NCBI RefSeq assembly: GCF_003815675.1
Contig: NZ_CP033918.1
Coordinates: 1,550,001-1,614,000 of the forward strand
DNA from: Chryseobacterium sp. G0186
GTDB lineage: Bacteria > Bacteroidota > Bacteroidia > Flavobacteriales > Weeksellaceae
Direction: 5' to 3'
Length of the DNA stretch: 64,000 bases
Position numbers and translations under genes: made by a program. How positions within the stretch are numbered: the stretch's first letter is position 1; each line of letters starts with the position of its first letter. Positions 54,003-63,700 of the stretch are shown piece after piece. The notes beneath the pieces were generated by a model. It saw only the letters and a list, made by a program, of their open reading frames with translations, was not told where the DNA came from and ran no database searches.

Positions 54003-54914
54003 CTACTGTTCTACAATGGTAAGCGAATTGTAAGCACCACTTCCTGAAGTATCAAACTGACTTGTGGTTCCTTCAAATGCCACCGTAATCCAGGTAAAAG
54101 GTCTCAGTTTATCTCCTTTATTCAGATAAACACTTACGGTACAAGCGGATCCTACAGGGACCATATTGGGGCTGGCTCCAGTATCAGAGGCATAGCCATT
54201 ATTTGTTTTTACCCTTTGGGTAATCGTTCCGGATGGGTTTCTTACTTCCCAGATGGCTTCAGTCTGGTTATTGTCTCCTGTATTTACCTGGCTGGATTGT
54301 AATGCAAATGTAAAAGTTGCAAAATAAACTCCGGTTCTGGGTGCAATAAATTCTCCGGTAGCCGGATTGAAGTTAGCAGTGGGAACTCCTGAATCTGAGT
54401 CCAGCTTTTCATCCCAATTAGTTAAATAAGACGATCTTCTTTGTACAATTCCAGACTTGGTACCTATTTCTGAGGGAACAGCACTTTCAAACACATAGGT
54501 ATCCTGAGTCGTTTTACTGGCCATGACCACAATACGGGGTTTCCCTTTTGGGAAAAAGCTCACCCAGTTTGTTCCGTCTGAAAATTCTAAATAGCCTTTT
54601 ACTCCAATGGCAGGACTTGCTATGTAACGCAAAGCTCCGGCACCAGCCTGGGAAGCCGTTTTATCGGTATTCCCTATAGCTACGGAACCGTTGGTTGCAC
54701 TACGCAGATCTATAGCAACTTTTGGGGAGGGTACCAATACTCCTAATTTACCTGTATTATCTACAATCACATTGCCGGCATCGGTCTTAATTTCGACCGG
54801 CTGTGTTGGATTGTCTACTCCCAATCCTATTTGAGCATTGACTTGTATTGTAAAAAAGAGCATGGGTATGAATGCACTTACGAAACTCTTTATTTTATGG
54901 TGTTGTATCATCAT
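54003..54914 (-). CDS. Secreted C1q/TNF-like beta-sandwich protein (paralogue 3)
   Basis: The 303-residue protein has a signal peptide ending VNAQ followed by IGLG, then a region that recurs in all three genes: 'DNPTQPVEIKTDAGNVIVDN', 'PKVAIDLRSATNGSVAIG' and 'YLEFSDGTNWVSF'. The C-terminal 130 residues, with 'NPATGEFIAPRTGVYFATFTF' (part), look like a C1q/TNF-type jelly roll. Such proteins in Chryseobacterium are exported, and their partners are unknown. It is the last of three paralogous genes, ten bases after the previous one. Confidence 0.7.
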   Translation of the reverse strand: MMIQHHKIKSFVSAFIPMLFFTIQVNAQIGLGVDNPTQPVEIKTDAGNVIVDNTGKLGVLVPSPKVAIDLRSATNGSVAIGNTDKTASQAGAGALRYIASPAIGVKGYLEFSDGTNWVSFFPKGKPRIVVMASKTTQDTYVFESAVPSEIGTKSGIVQRRSSYLTNWDEKLDSDSGVPTANFNPATGEFIAPRTGVYFATFTFALQSSQVNTGDNNQTEAIWEVRNPSGTITQRVKTNNGYASDTGASPNMVPVGSACTVSVYLNKGDKLRPFTWITVAFEGTTSQFDTSGSGAYNSLTIVEQ

Positions 54915-54924
54915 TTTATTTTTT

Positions 54925-55776
54925 TTATAATTGGCTAATACTCAAATTATTAAATTTCCCGTCATTCAGAGTATTTCTCGTACTTCCTATATTATGTTTA
55001 ACACTAAACCTAATCGTATTCCCTGTTTTAAGGTTAAAAATCGCATTGCAGTTACCACTGATGTAGTTACTTACAGCACCGGCCTGAAATGCCGGATATG
55101 AGTTCACCGTTTTAAATGTTCTGATATTTTCAACGGCCTGATTACTTTCTATTGCTGTTTCTATGAAGGTATTTTTAGGAATGTTACCACTCGCTAATGT
55201 AATATTGAAAGATACCAGGTAAAATCCGTCACGGGGAGCAGTAAAGGTGCCATTGGTAGGATTAAAGTCACCATTGGGAAGCGCTGTACCCGAATCAACA
55301 GTTTCATTCCAGCCGGATATATAGGAAGAAGTATTGTTATCAATGCCTTGGGCTGTACTTTTATTGGCGTTCACCAGTGCCTTGGCCGGAGGGGTAAGAG
55401 GTAAGGCAATCCATTGTTCACCATCAGAATATTCTAAATAGCCACTCGTATTGTATCGTATAGCACCGGCACCTGCTTCCACAGGGGTTTGAGGATTGGT
55501 TCCCACTCCAATAATTCCTTTATTATCAGCAGAACGAAGATCTACTTTGGTGATAGGGTTTAAAACTCCGATTCCGAGATTCCCTTCTGTATTCACTACC
55601 AAATCATTTGACAGCTTGGCAGCATCCGGTGCAGCCCCATTATCTTTAGCTGCATCAATCTGGAAAGGATGTACTGGATTCTGAGTAAATATCCCTACCT
55701 GAGCATATATTTTGCCAGCAGAAAAAAATAGAATACAGGCCACCAGTTTATATAGAATAATAATTTTCTTTTTCAT
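54925..55776 (-). CDS. Secreted C1q/TNF-like beta-sandwich protein (paralogue 2)
   Basis: The 283-residue protein has a signal peptide (KLVACILFFSAGKIYAQ) followed by VGIFTQNPVHPFQIDAAKDN, then 'VVNTEGNLGIGVLNPITKVD' and 'YLEYSDGEQWIALP'. The C-terminal part 'NPTNGTFTAPRDGFYLVSFN' matches the jelly-roll start in its two neighbours. It lies 11 bases from the upstream paralogue and 10 from the downstream one. It probably arose by local duplication. The function is unknown. Confidence 0.7.
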   Translation of the reverse strand: MKKKIIILYKLVACILFFSAGKIYAQVGIFTQNPVHPFQIDAAKDNGAAPDAAKLSNDLVVNTEGNLGIGVLNPITKVDLRSADNKGIIGVGTNPQTPVEAGAGAIRYNTSGYLEYSDGEQWIALPLTPPAKALVNANKSTAQGIDNNTSSYISGWNETVDSGTALPNGDFNPTNGTFTAPRDGFYLVSFNITLASGNIPKNTFIETAIESNQAVENIRTFKTVNSYPAFQAGAVSNYISGNCNAIFNLKTGNTIRFSVKHNIGSTRNTLNDGKFNNLSISQL

Positions 55777-55787
55777 AATCTTTTATT

Positions 55788-56690
55788 TTAATGTTCTATA
55801 ATGGTTAAATTATTAAATCCATCATCCGGATTGGTAGGATCTGCGGGGTTACTTGTCACTCTAAGGGCAACGGAACCGCTTGAAACAAGATTATGCCATA
55901 GTCTTGTCACTACTGTTGTACCTGCAGCTAAGGTAAGGGTAACGGTACTTGACCCTCCGGCCTGGGTAGATCGGGTGGCATTGGCATCATCAGCAGAACC
56001 GGTCATCGATTGTCCGAAAGTTTTGTAGACGCTTGCCAGTAACGTATTGGTTGTCGTATTGAAGAACTGGGATTCTACCCTGGACCCATCATTGATAACG
56101 GCCCCGTTAAAGTTAAAGGTCAATAAAAAGGTATAAGTTCCATTACGGGGAGCGGTAAAAATACCTAATGTTCCATCAAAGCTGTTGCTCATATCCCGTA
56201 CTATATTCCAATTGCCAATATTGGCTGCAGCACCCGGTGTTATTAGCTGGCTTGTGACTTTACGTGCAACCACTACTGCCTTTTGAGGTGCCACATATGC
56301 CTTGCTCCATACCAAACCGTCTGATACTTCAATTTTTGCCCCTGTAGGTACGTTTACAACGTCATATCGTACAGCTCCGGCAGCAGCGGCGGCGGCAGTC
56401 ATTGTTGTGGTGCCCAAGCCTAAGGAGTTTTCAGAGCCCACTGATCTCATGTCCAACTTTACTTGTGGAGTGAGCACTCCTACTCCGATAAATCCGGTTG
56501 ATTTGTTAATAACAACATCATTAGCTACCTGTGCAGCTGTTGGTGTTCCTGTAGTAGTATTATCCTTCGCAGCATCTACATGTAAAGCGCCGTAAGGATT
56601 TTTTGTTCCTATCCCAATTTGTGCATGACTCAAATTAACAGAACAAAATACCATACCTAACAGTAATAGTAAGTTTTTTCCTTTTTTCAT
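55788..56690 (-). CDS. Secreted C1q/TNF-like beta-sandwich protein (paralogue 1)
   Basis: The 300-residue protein has a signal peptide ending LSHAQ followed by IGIGTKNPYGALHVDAAKDN, then 'VVINKSTGFIGVGVLTPQVK' and 'IEVSDGLVWSK'. Its C-terminal region contains 'GTLGIFTAPRNGTYTFLLTF' and ends LTIIEH, the same ending type as paralogue 3 (LTIVEQ). It is the first gene of the three-gene operon. Two small HTH genes lie upstream on the same strand and may regulate it. Confidence 0.7.
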   Translation of the reverse strand: MKKGKNLLLLLGMVFCSVNLSHAQIGIGTKNPYGALHVDAAKDNTTTGTPTAAQVANDVVINKSTGFIGVGVLTPQVKLDMRSVGSENSLGLGTTTMTAAAAAAGAVRYDVVNVPTGAKIEVSDGLVWSKAYVAPQKAVVVARKVTSQLITPGAAANIGNWNIVRDMSNSFDGTLGIFTAPRNGTYTFLLTFNFNGAVINDGSRVESQFFNTTTNTLLASVYKTFGQSMTGSADDANATRSTQAGGSSTVTLTLAAGTTVVTRLWHNLVSSGSVALRVTSNPADPTNPDDGFNNLTIIEH

Positions 56691-56905
56691 TTGTTGTTTT
56701 TTTTAGGAAATTAAATTATTCTCATTTGCAGCCCTTAAAGTAGTTTTTATTTTTTTAAGATACGTCATAAAATAGTATTATATTATTATGAATCAGTTGA
56801 AAACACACTAATAATGGTGCTTTCAGGAGAAAAAAAAATTAAGCCGGATTGTTGAATGAATAGCAATCACATTCTGTAGTCCAGCTATAAATTCCGATCA
56901 CTATT

Positions 56906-57229
56906 TCAAATCAAAAATTGGTTTTTCCATTTTGTGATGGTGTTCCTGCTTAATTTAAAATGCCTGGCAAGCTGAGAATTATTCAGCTTATTATCTCTCT
57001 GATATTCTAATATTTGAAAAATAGTTGATTCATTATAAGAGCGATGTCTTTGATTAAATTGGGTATTTTCCTTTGAACTTTTATCGAAGAGGATTTGATT
57101 GATGTTGATAATATCAAGTACTGACAAGTCTACCTTGGATAATAAATGATCACATATTTCTTTTTTTTCAGGGCATTTTATAGTAATTAAGTCATTGTAT
57201 ATTCGTTTATAATCAGGTTTTCTTTCCAT
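56906..57229 (-). CDS. Small HTH protein, transposase/regulator-like
   Basis: The 107-residue protein ends in a helix-turn-helix: 'STIFQILEYQRDNKLNNSQL' followed by ARHFKLSRNTITKWKNQFL. This resembles the DNA-binding part of IS3-type OrfA proteins, but no catalytic OrfB, inverted repeat or target duplication is visible. Its ATG overlaps the stop of the upstream HTH gene by one base (TAATG). It may be a regulator of the C1q-like operon downstream. Confidence 0.6.
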   Translation of the reverse strand: MERKPDYKRIYNDLITIKCPEKKEICDHLLSKVDLSVLDIININQILFDKSSKENTQFNQRHRSYNESTIFQILEYQRDNKLNNSQLARHFKLSRNTITKWKNQFLI

Positions 57230-57507
57230 TATTGTTTTAAGTCTTGTTTTTTTTGATTGTTGTATTTATTCAGCCACTTATACAAAGTGGTTTTGGGAAT
57301 CCTGTACTCTTCTATAATCTGTGTTTTTGTTTTAACACCATTTTCTATCTGCTCTAAAATAAAATCTACCAGTTCTCTTGTATAAATATTCTTTCTGTAT
57401 TGAGGGAGAACAGATTTTTTATTTTCAGAATTATTATAATTCAAACCGGATTGAGGAGCATAAAGAATTAAATATTGAGAATACATTCTAAAAAAATCAT
57501 ATTCCAT
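57229..57507 (-). CDS. Small HTH protein, first of a coupled pair
   Basis: From the ATG at 57507 the protein has 92 residues; a TTG at 57537 would add ten. The C-terminal half is a helix-turn-helix, 'TRELVDFILEQIENGVKTKT' followed by QIIEEYRIPKTTLYKWLNKY, similar to the IS3 OrfA/homeodomain-like type. It is coupled to the next gene and placed head to head with a truncated AraC gene. No transposase partner is present. Confidence 0.55.
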   Translation of the reverse strand: MEYDFFRMYSQYLILYAPQSGLNYNNSENKKSVLPQYRKNIYTRELVDFILEQIENGVKTKTQIIEEYRIPKTTLYKWLNKYNNQKKQDLKQ

Positions 57508-57511
57508 CAAT

Positions 57512-57727
57512 ATGCTGAATTTCAATAAAAGTTTCAATAATTATCTTAATGGACTCCGTATCAATTATATTACGGCTAAATTATATGACACTCCTATTTT
57601 CAGGGAATATAAAATAAGTTATCTGGCGGAGACTTGTGGATTTTCTTCCAGAGAAGTTTTTGCCGTCATCTTTAAAAAAGAAACAGGGGTAAGTCCTTCC
57701 TATTTTATCAATCAGCTGAAAAAGTAA
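57512..57727 (+). pseudogene. Truncated AraC-family regulator (C-terminal HTH only)
   Basis: The 71-codon frame matches the end of Chryseobacterium-type AraC regulators: 'FNNYLNGLRINYITAKLYD', then 'YKISYLAETCGFSSREVFAV' and 'FKKETGVSPSYFINQLKK'. Only the second helix-turn-helix and preceding helix remain. The sensor part and first HTH are missing. Its 5' end stops within five bases of the divergent small HTH gene, suggesting that a rearrangement replaced the front of the gene. Confidence 0.7.
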
Positions 57728-57927
57728 ACTCCATCAAAAATAGATCAGGAATCATGGATCAATTCTACGGGAAACCATAAGCTGTTCAATAAAAATAAAT
57801 GTATGTTTGTACCCTAAAAAAAGAAATTAAATCAGATTCACAGGTTTAATTTTTATTCAGATATTGTTTTTAAGGAAATCATATTTGAAAATAACCATTG
57901 TTTGAATAAAGTTTAAGAAATAGAAAA

Positions 57928-58734
57928 GTGTCTAAGGAAAACAAAAGATTTTATTTTAGAATTGATACTGAACCTAGTGAAGCAATTGAGGTCTTCGTTG
58001 GGCAAAATGCAGGAACTCAGCTGAATAATGATATTTTAAATGCTCAGAGGGAAGTTTTAATTATTTCTCCTTATATAGATGAAGCAAAGCTGGATGATCT
58101 TATCATGCTGAAAAACAGAAATGTAAATGTAAGACTGGCCTTTAGTGATCTACGACCGGAGCAGTACCATGAAATTCTCAGAAAGCTGATTCATCAGCAC
58201 AAGGTAACTGATGTGAAGAAAAAAGAGAAAAGGGAAAGTCAGAAAAACATGCTCTTTCTGTCTTCTATTGCCTTATTTTGTTTGGGTGTTTTTTCCCTTA
58301 TTTATTTCGGAATGCATGCTGTAGATGACCTCACCAATTCCAATAATTTCCTGGCTATACTTGTTTCCCTTGGATCATTTTTTGGATTCTATAAATGCTG
58401 GGAAATGAAGGCTGCTGTTGAAAAAACAGAAATCTACACGTACCATTATTCTGAAAACCTGAATTTTAAGTTCATCAGAAATAGCCGGTATGACAACAAA
58501 TTTCTTCATTCTAAAATCTATATTATAGACCGAAAAATTGCGTATCTGGGATCACTGAACTACACCAAAAGTGGTTTTACCACTAATTTTGAATCCCGCG
58601 TCAGAATTACCCAGAGAGAAAAAGTAAATGAACTGGTTCACTTCGTTCATGATATTTTTGAAGATAATGTAAACCTCAAAAAGCACGAGCTTTTTTATCT
58701 TGGAAAGAAAATATACAGTGAGGAAATGTATTGA
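57928..58734 (+). CDS. Phospholipase D-like protein with two central membrane segments
   Basis: The 268-residue protein starts at a GTG. An N-terminal alpha/beta part ('AQREVLIISPYIDEAKLDDL') resembles one half of a PLD fold. Two membrane segments follow at about 110-155 ('LFLSSIALFCLGVFSLIYFG' and 'FLAILVSLGSFFGFYKCW'). The C-terminal part carries one HKD motif, HSKIYIIDRKIAYLGSLNYT. A single HKD implies a dimer, as in Nuc or Zucchini-type enzymes. It should hydrolyse a phosphodiester, of either lipid or nucleic acid, at the inner membrane. It stands alone and is convergent with the T9SS gene. Confidence 0.75.
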   Translation: MSKENKRFYFRIDTEPSEAIEVFVGQNAGTQLNNDILNAQREVLIISPYIDEAKLDDLIMLKNRNVNVRLAFSDLRPEQYHEILRKLIHQHKVTDVKKKEKRESQKNMLFLSSIALFCLGVFSLIYFGMHAVDDLTNSNNFLAILVSLGSFFGFYKCWEMKAAVEKTEIYTYHYSENLNFKFIRNSRYDNKFLHSKIYIIDRKIAYLGSLNYTKSGFTTNFESRVRITQREKVNELVHFVHDIFEDNVNLKKHELFYLGKKIYSEEMY

Positions 58735-58745
58735 TTTCTTTTATT

Positions 58746-58801
58746 TATCCTGATAAAATTTCGGTGGCCTCCAAGGAGGCCACCGAAATTTTATCAGGAT
58801 A
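58746..58801. terminator. Long perfect hairpin between convergent genes
   Basis: Exact 27-base arms (58746-58772 and 58775-58801) with a two-base centre. It separates the PLD-like gene (stop 58734) from the T9SS gene (stop 58816) and can end both transcripts. Confidence 0.85.
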
Positions 58802-58815
58802 TTAAATCAAGAAAA

Positions 58816-60681
58816 TCATTTTTTAATGATTTTTTCTGTTACCGTAGCAGACTTAGTAGTAAGTTTAATATAGTAAACTCCCGTTGGAAGAGAAGATAGA
58901 GTCACCTGCTCCTGTACTGTATTCAACACTCCCTGCTTTACAGATTGTCCTGTAGCTCCATAGATTTCATAGGAAACCAAAGGCTCTTTACTTTTAATAT
59001 AAAGAACATCCTGTACCGGATTAGGATACAATTGAATCCCCGCCTGAGAAGCAGAAGTTTCTACTACTGACATTTGGCTGCAGGCTGACTTCGCATATTT
59101 TGTAAAAAAGGATTGGGATTTACCTCCTGTTACATTGACCGCCATCATGTCTACCCCATCATTGGAATCTGTAAACAACTGATCATGAAAATAACCACCC
59201 AATAGATAATTACCGTCCTTATCTACGGCAATGGCTGTAAACTCGTCCTGAATTTCAAAGTTGCTACGAATTTCCTCCACTCCTATTACCGCTCCGTTAT
59301 CTTTATTAAGACGAACCAACAAGGGATCTGACAGGTCTCCGTTAGGACGTACCATAGAATAATTTCCCCAGACATCATTCCAGCTACCCTTGGCAAATCC
59401 CACTTCATTTCCGTTAAGGGCAATCATTCCTTTCATAAAACGATAACCGGTAAAGCTCGTTATCCCATCCGGGATTTTTGCCCATTTTACAACACCATCC
59501 GCAGTAAGTCTCATAACGAAGGGTACTTGTTCCTGGTAGTTGGGTAAAGGAAATGTATATTCTCCGAAGGAAGCTGCAGTGTCACCTGCAAAATAACGCC
59601 CTGAAATATAGATATCTGAAGACCCCGTATCTTTTATAAGAGAATGGATTTCATCATCCAAAATTGTAACACCAGTATTAAACTCTTTTCTCCATAGTTC
59701 AGCTCCTGTAGCTCCGTTAAAGGCTAATAAGTAAGCATCTTTTGTAAACGGGATATTATTATAGGAGAAATCTGCCAGAACATTGGTATAGTCTCCATAC
59801 ATTCGTTTTCCGGCTAAATAATAACGGTTTAGCCCTTCATCATACAGCAGATTTACCTTTCCATCTGCTATACCCACACTTAAATCTCCTGTGATAGGCA
59901 ACAATAATGGGGTTGCCGGCGTCATATTTCCATTATCATAATTGAATTTAACCAGATAATACTGATAGGATGTAGTATAGGAAGCTGGTACAGTAATTTG
60001 TCCGTTTAGGTGAGTTCCCGCTTTAAAGCCTAAAATTGCATGAATATTTTTGGAAGAATCCATATACATCATCTGTGTAACAGTCTGACGCAAAGCTATA
60101 GTAACATCTCCCTGTAAAGGCTTGCTCCATGCCAGCTTGCCATCAGAAGTGTTAAACTTCAGCAGATGGCTGGTTTTATTTCCTGCCTCTATTGTATTTT
60201 GATCACTGGCAGTAATAAGAGGCATGGAATGAGTATCATCAAAATGTATAGGAACAGCATTAGGGTCACTCGCATTCGCCTGATTTATAAAATAACCCAT
60301 AATATATAGTCCACCATTATTATCCACTTCTATGTTCCAGGCAAATTCATTGTATCCACTACCGCCTATGGTTCTTGACCACCTTATATTTCCCTGGCAA
60401 TCAGTAGAAAAAAGAAGAAGATCACGGAGTCCATAGCTGGTCACGGGTACACCATTTAAGTTTTGTCCTTGTGCCCATGTACTTGCTAAATAATAGGTGT
60501 TATTATTGTTATCTACAGCAATATCCCGTATGGATTCATCATACAGATAATCAAAAAATGCAGAATTTGAACCAGTTTGACCTCCCGCTTGCTTTGCCCA
60601 TTGCCATTGGTAATTCTGGCTAAAAGATAATACCGGAAGCATTAAAAATAATATCCATAATTTACTTTTAGATTGTATCAT
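58816..60681 (-). CDS. Secreted protein with T9SS type A sorting domain
   Basis: The 621-residue protein has a signal peptide (FLMLPVLSFSQ). A long body of repeated segments resembles beta-propeller or SBBP-type repeats ('DIAVDNNNNTYYLASTW', 'NIEVDNNGGLYIMGYF', 'AIAVDKDGNYLLGGYF'). The C-terminal sorting domain begins 'GIQLYPNPVQDVLYIKS' and ends 'TGVYYIKLTTKSATVTEKII' plus KK. It should be exported through the type IX system. It forms a pair with the larger T9SS protein upstream, separated by the terminator at 60708-60740. Confidence 0.85.
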   Translation of the reverse strand: MIQSKSKLWILFLMLPVLSFSQNYQWQWAKQAGGQTGSNSAFFDYLYDESIRDIAVDNNNNTYYLASTWAQGQNLNGVPVTSYGLRDLLLFSTDCQGNIRWSRTIGGSGYNEFAWNIEVDNNGGLYIMGYFINQANASDPNAVPIHFDDTHSMPLITASDQNTIEAGNKTSHLLKFNTSDGKLAWSKPLQGDVTIALRQTVTQMMYMDSSKNIHAILGFKAGTHLNGQITVPASYTTSYQYYLVKFNYDNGNMTPATPLLLPITGDLSVGIADGKVNLLYDEGLNRYYLAGKRMYGDYTNVLADFSYNNIPFTKDAYLLAFNGATGAELWRKEFNTGVTILDDEIHSLIKDTGSSDIYISGRYFAGDTAASFGEYTFPLPNYQEQVPFVMRLTADGVVKWAKIPDGITSFTGYRFMKGMIALNGNEVGFAKGSWNDVWGNYSMVRPNGDLSDPLLVRLNKDNGAVIGVEEIRSNFEIQDEFTAIAVDKDGNYLLGGYFHDQLFTDSNDGVDMMAVNVTGGKSQSFFTKYAKSACSQMSVVETSASQAGIQLYPNPVQDVLYIKSKEPLVSYEIYGATGQSVKQGVLNTVQEQVTLSSLPTGVYYIKLTTKSATVTEKIIKK

Positions 60682-60707
60682 ATAATTTCATTTAGTTATT
60701 ACATATT

Positions 60708-60740
60708 ATAAAAAGCAGTGCTCTCCGAAGAGAACACTGC
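60708..60740 (-). terminator. Terminator of the large T9SS gene
   Basis: GCAGTG...CACTGC arms (60715-60725 with 60730-60740), with one G-U pair in the minus-strand RNA and a short loop. A T run follows on the minus strand. It lies 16 bases after the stop at 60756. Confidence 0.8.
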
Positions 60741-60755
60741 CTGTTTAATAAGGTA

Positions 60756-63700
60756 TTAATTTTTAATTAATTTGCCTTGTAATGAGGTGTCTCCCGTTTG
60801 TACAATGACAATATAAACACTCTGCATCCAGCTTGAAACATCTACATCTACCTCACCGGAAGATGCTTTCAGTTCTTTACGGAATTTGATATTGCCCATG
60901 GCATCAAAAACTGTAATCTGTTTTGCAAGCATTTTTTCATTGCCTGTATTATACGAGATTTTCACTTTTTCCTTTGCAGGATTTGGCATCATCTTCAGAG
61001 AAGAAGTAATCCCTACATTTCTTTCTGTTTTTACTACAGCAGGTCTGCCTATAACAGGAACCTGAGCAACAAATTTACAATCTTCCTTACCCATGAACAG
61101 AATATCATCAGCTCCTCCTGGGAAGTTTGCATTTGGATAGAAAGCCAATGGATTAGTATTCAGGTCATAAGTACCTCCTGCCGGAATTGTAATCATAGAT
61201 GGTAGATAAGTTCCATATCCATTAAGACTGGAAACATTAAGAGTTATCGCTTGGTTACCACCATTGAATATGCTTCCGTGAACATTATAATGATCTCCAT
61301 CCCATTTGAATGATACAATTTCAGCACTTAGTCTGCACTCTGTCTCTATTCCACATTCTTTACCTGGGAAATAGTTCATTGGTCCTGAAATAAATTGACA
61401 TCCGATATGTCCTATCTGTAGATTATAAGTTCCGGATGCACCAAAATACAACGGATGGATCACATCATTACTTCCACTCTGGATAGGATTTCCGAAAAGT
61501 TGCCATTGATGAGAATCAAAAACTCCTTTTGGACCTAGAATGTAACGATCCTTACTTCTACACTCATCGTAACAACCTGTAGGGAATACCCACATTAAGC
61601 TTTCAATACTTAAAGGTACAGCTACCTGACCAGATACCTTACAGCCACTTGGTGCTGTATAAATCACTTCATATACTCCTCCCTCATTTACAATTATACT
61701 CTGTCCTGTCATACCATTGCTCCAGTTATAGTCTCCTACAGATGGTCCTGATGCTGATAACTTGATTTCATATGGTTGACAGTTTTGCTTAGTATAAGTT
61801 ACAGTAGGCGATGCCGGTGGATTGCTAACTGTTACAGTAAAGCTTTTAGATGATGTACAACCTGTAGATCCTGCCGGACGTACTTCCAGGGTATAGGTAT
61901 AAGTACCTGCTGACAATCCTGGTGTAGTATAGGCTATAGGATAAGGGTTTGAAGTCCATGGTACTAATATTGTAGAACCTATACTCCATTGATATTGCAA
62001 TGTATTATCTGCCACAATACCATTCAATGTTACTGAACTTCCTGCACAGATCGCTGATTTGCCAGATATGTTAACATATGGTGCAGACTTCAACGTTACT
62101 ACTGCCGCAAGATCACTCATGCTATAGTCTTTACATCCTTCTGCTGATACCAATACAGGCCAGTAACTTCCCGACTGAGTCGGAGTGAAAGACATTGTAT
62201 TCGGTGCTCCTGGCACAGGTTGAGAACCATTCATCCAAATATAACTACTTGGGAATCCAAATAATGGATTGTGAGTAATCGTTGGAGCGCTTCCTATACA
62301 ACCTGTAAAATTACTTGGGGTAATAGAACCTCCAAAGTTGGCTTTGATTACTGTAAGTGATCTGTTTGGAGAACTATAAATACATCCTTGAGGCGTTTTA
62401 ATTTCCAGTCTTATGGTTTTTGGACCGGCAGAATTAAATGTAATATTACTAGGTGCCCCTGAAGCTACATACGCAGTATTATCAAAATACCATGTATATG
62501 TATTCGCCGGATCATATGATGGAGCAGTAAATGTAGTTACCTCTCCTGCACATACCCACGCCGGAACTAAAAAGTTTACGTTCGGGGTTGGCTTCAGTGT
62601 AATAGTCTGAGTTGTTGTACACGTTGGCAACTGTGGTTGTCCCGGTACAGACATTGTCATGGTAAAGGTATAAGTACCTGGCGCCAGATTATTGTAGGTA
62701 GCTGTCTGCCCATACTGAATTGGTTGCCCCGCTAAACTAAATGAGTACGAAATACTATTCGGATCTATGTTAAATATTGTAGATGTATTGTACAGAGTTA
62801 GATTATATCCGTTTCCGCTACAAGTCTGACTAATATTAAATTTAGGTTCGTAGTTCTTTTGTACTTCTAAACTTGCACTGTACCAGCAAGAACCATATCT
62901 AAGGCGTACAGAAACAATATGTGCTCCTGCAAGATTAGTCTGGAATACTGGTGTAGTTGTTCCTTGCCCGGAAATCAAAGTAAGCACACTGTCTGAAACC
63001 CATTGAATTTCATCCGGCGGAATATTAGTTGTAAATCCGCTTACACTAATTGTATTACATCCTGACCATTTCGGAATAAACTTAATTTTAGGAGGAGCGG
63101 TGCAACCCGTTCCTGTTCCACAAGACTGTATTACATTCACATTTTGTGAATAAACAATACAACCATTAATGTCCTTAGCTCTTACCTTGTATGTTCCAAA
63201 TATAGGACCACCAGAAATCGTGTATGAATTGGTGTTAGCTCCCGGTATATCTATACCGTCATGCTGCCACTGCCATTCAACAATATTGGTAAGTCCCGTA
63301 GAACTGTTGGCCGTTAATTGATAAGAAAAGAACGTTGGATCACAAACGGCAATATTATACACCGGTGAAATGGTGATAATTGTTTCCGGAAGTATTTCAA
63401 AGGTTGCTATTCCCGTAGGTTTATAAATACATCCGTTAGTCCCTGTATAGGTTACTGTAACTGTTTGAGAAACATTACTTCCTGAATTATTCTGGATATA
63501 CCCATTATTTGGGAAAGTATAAACTCCAGAGGCATTGAAGTTCGCTGGATGTGTAGTTCCATTAGCAAAAGTGAAAGTTACACCTGTTGCTGACGTAATT
63601 GTCCCCTGATTAACCGTAAAAGTAAGATCTGAGCCTAAACAAATTTTCCCAACATTCGTAAAGCTTACCACAGGAAGGGTTAGTTTTGTGATCGGAATGC

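Noticed and set aside
56906..57507. IS3-type insertion sequence
   Set aside because: Only OrfA-like HTH domains are seen. There is no DDE transposase, no terminal inverted repeats and no target duplication.
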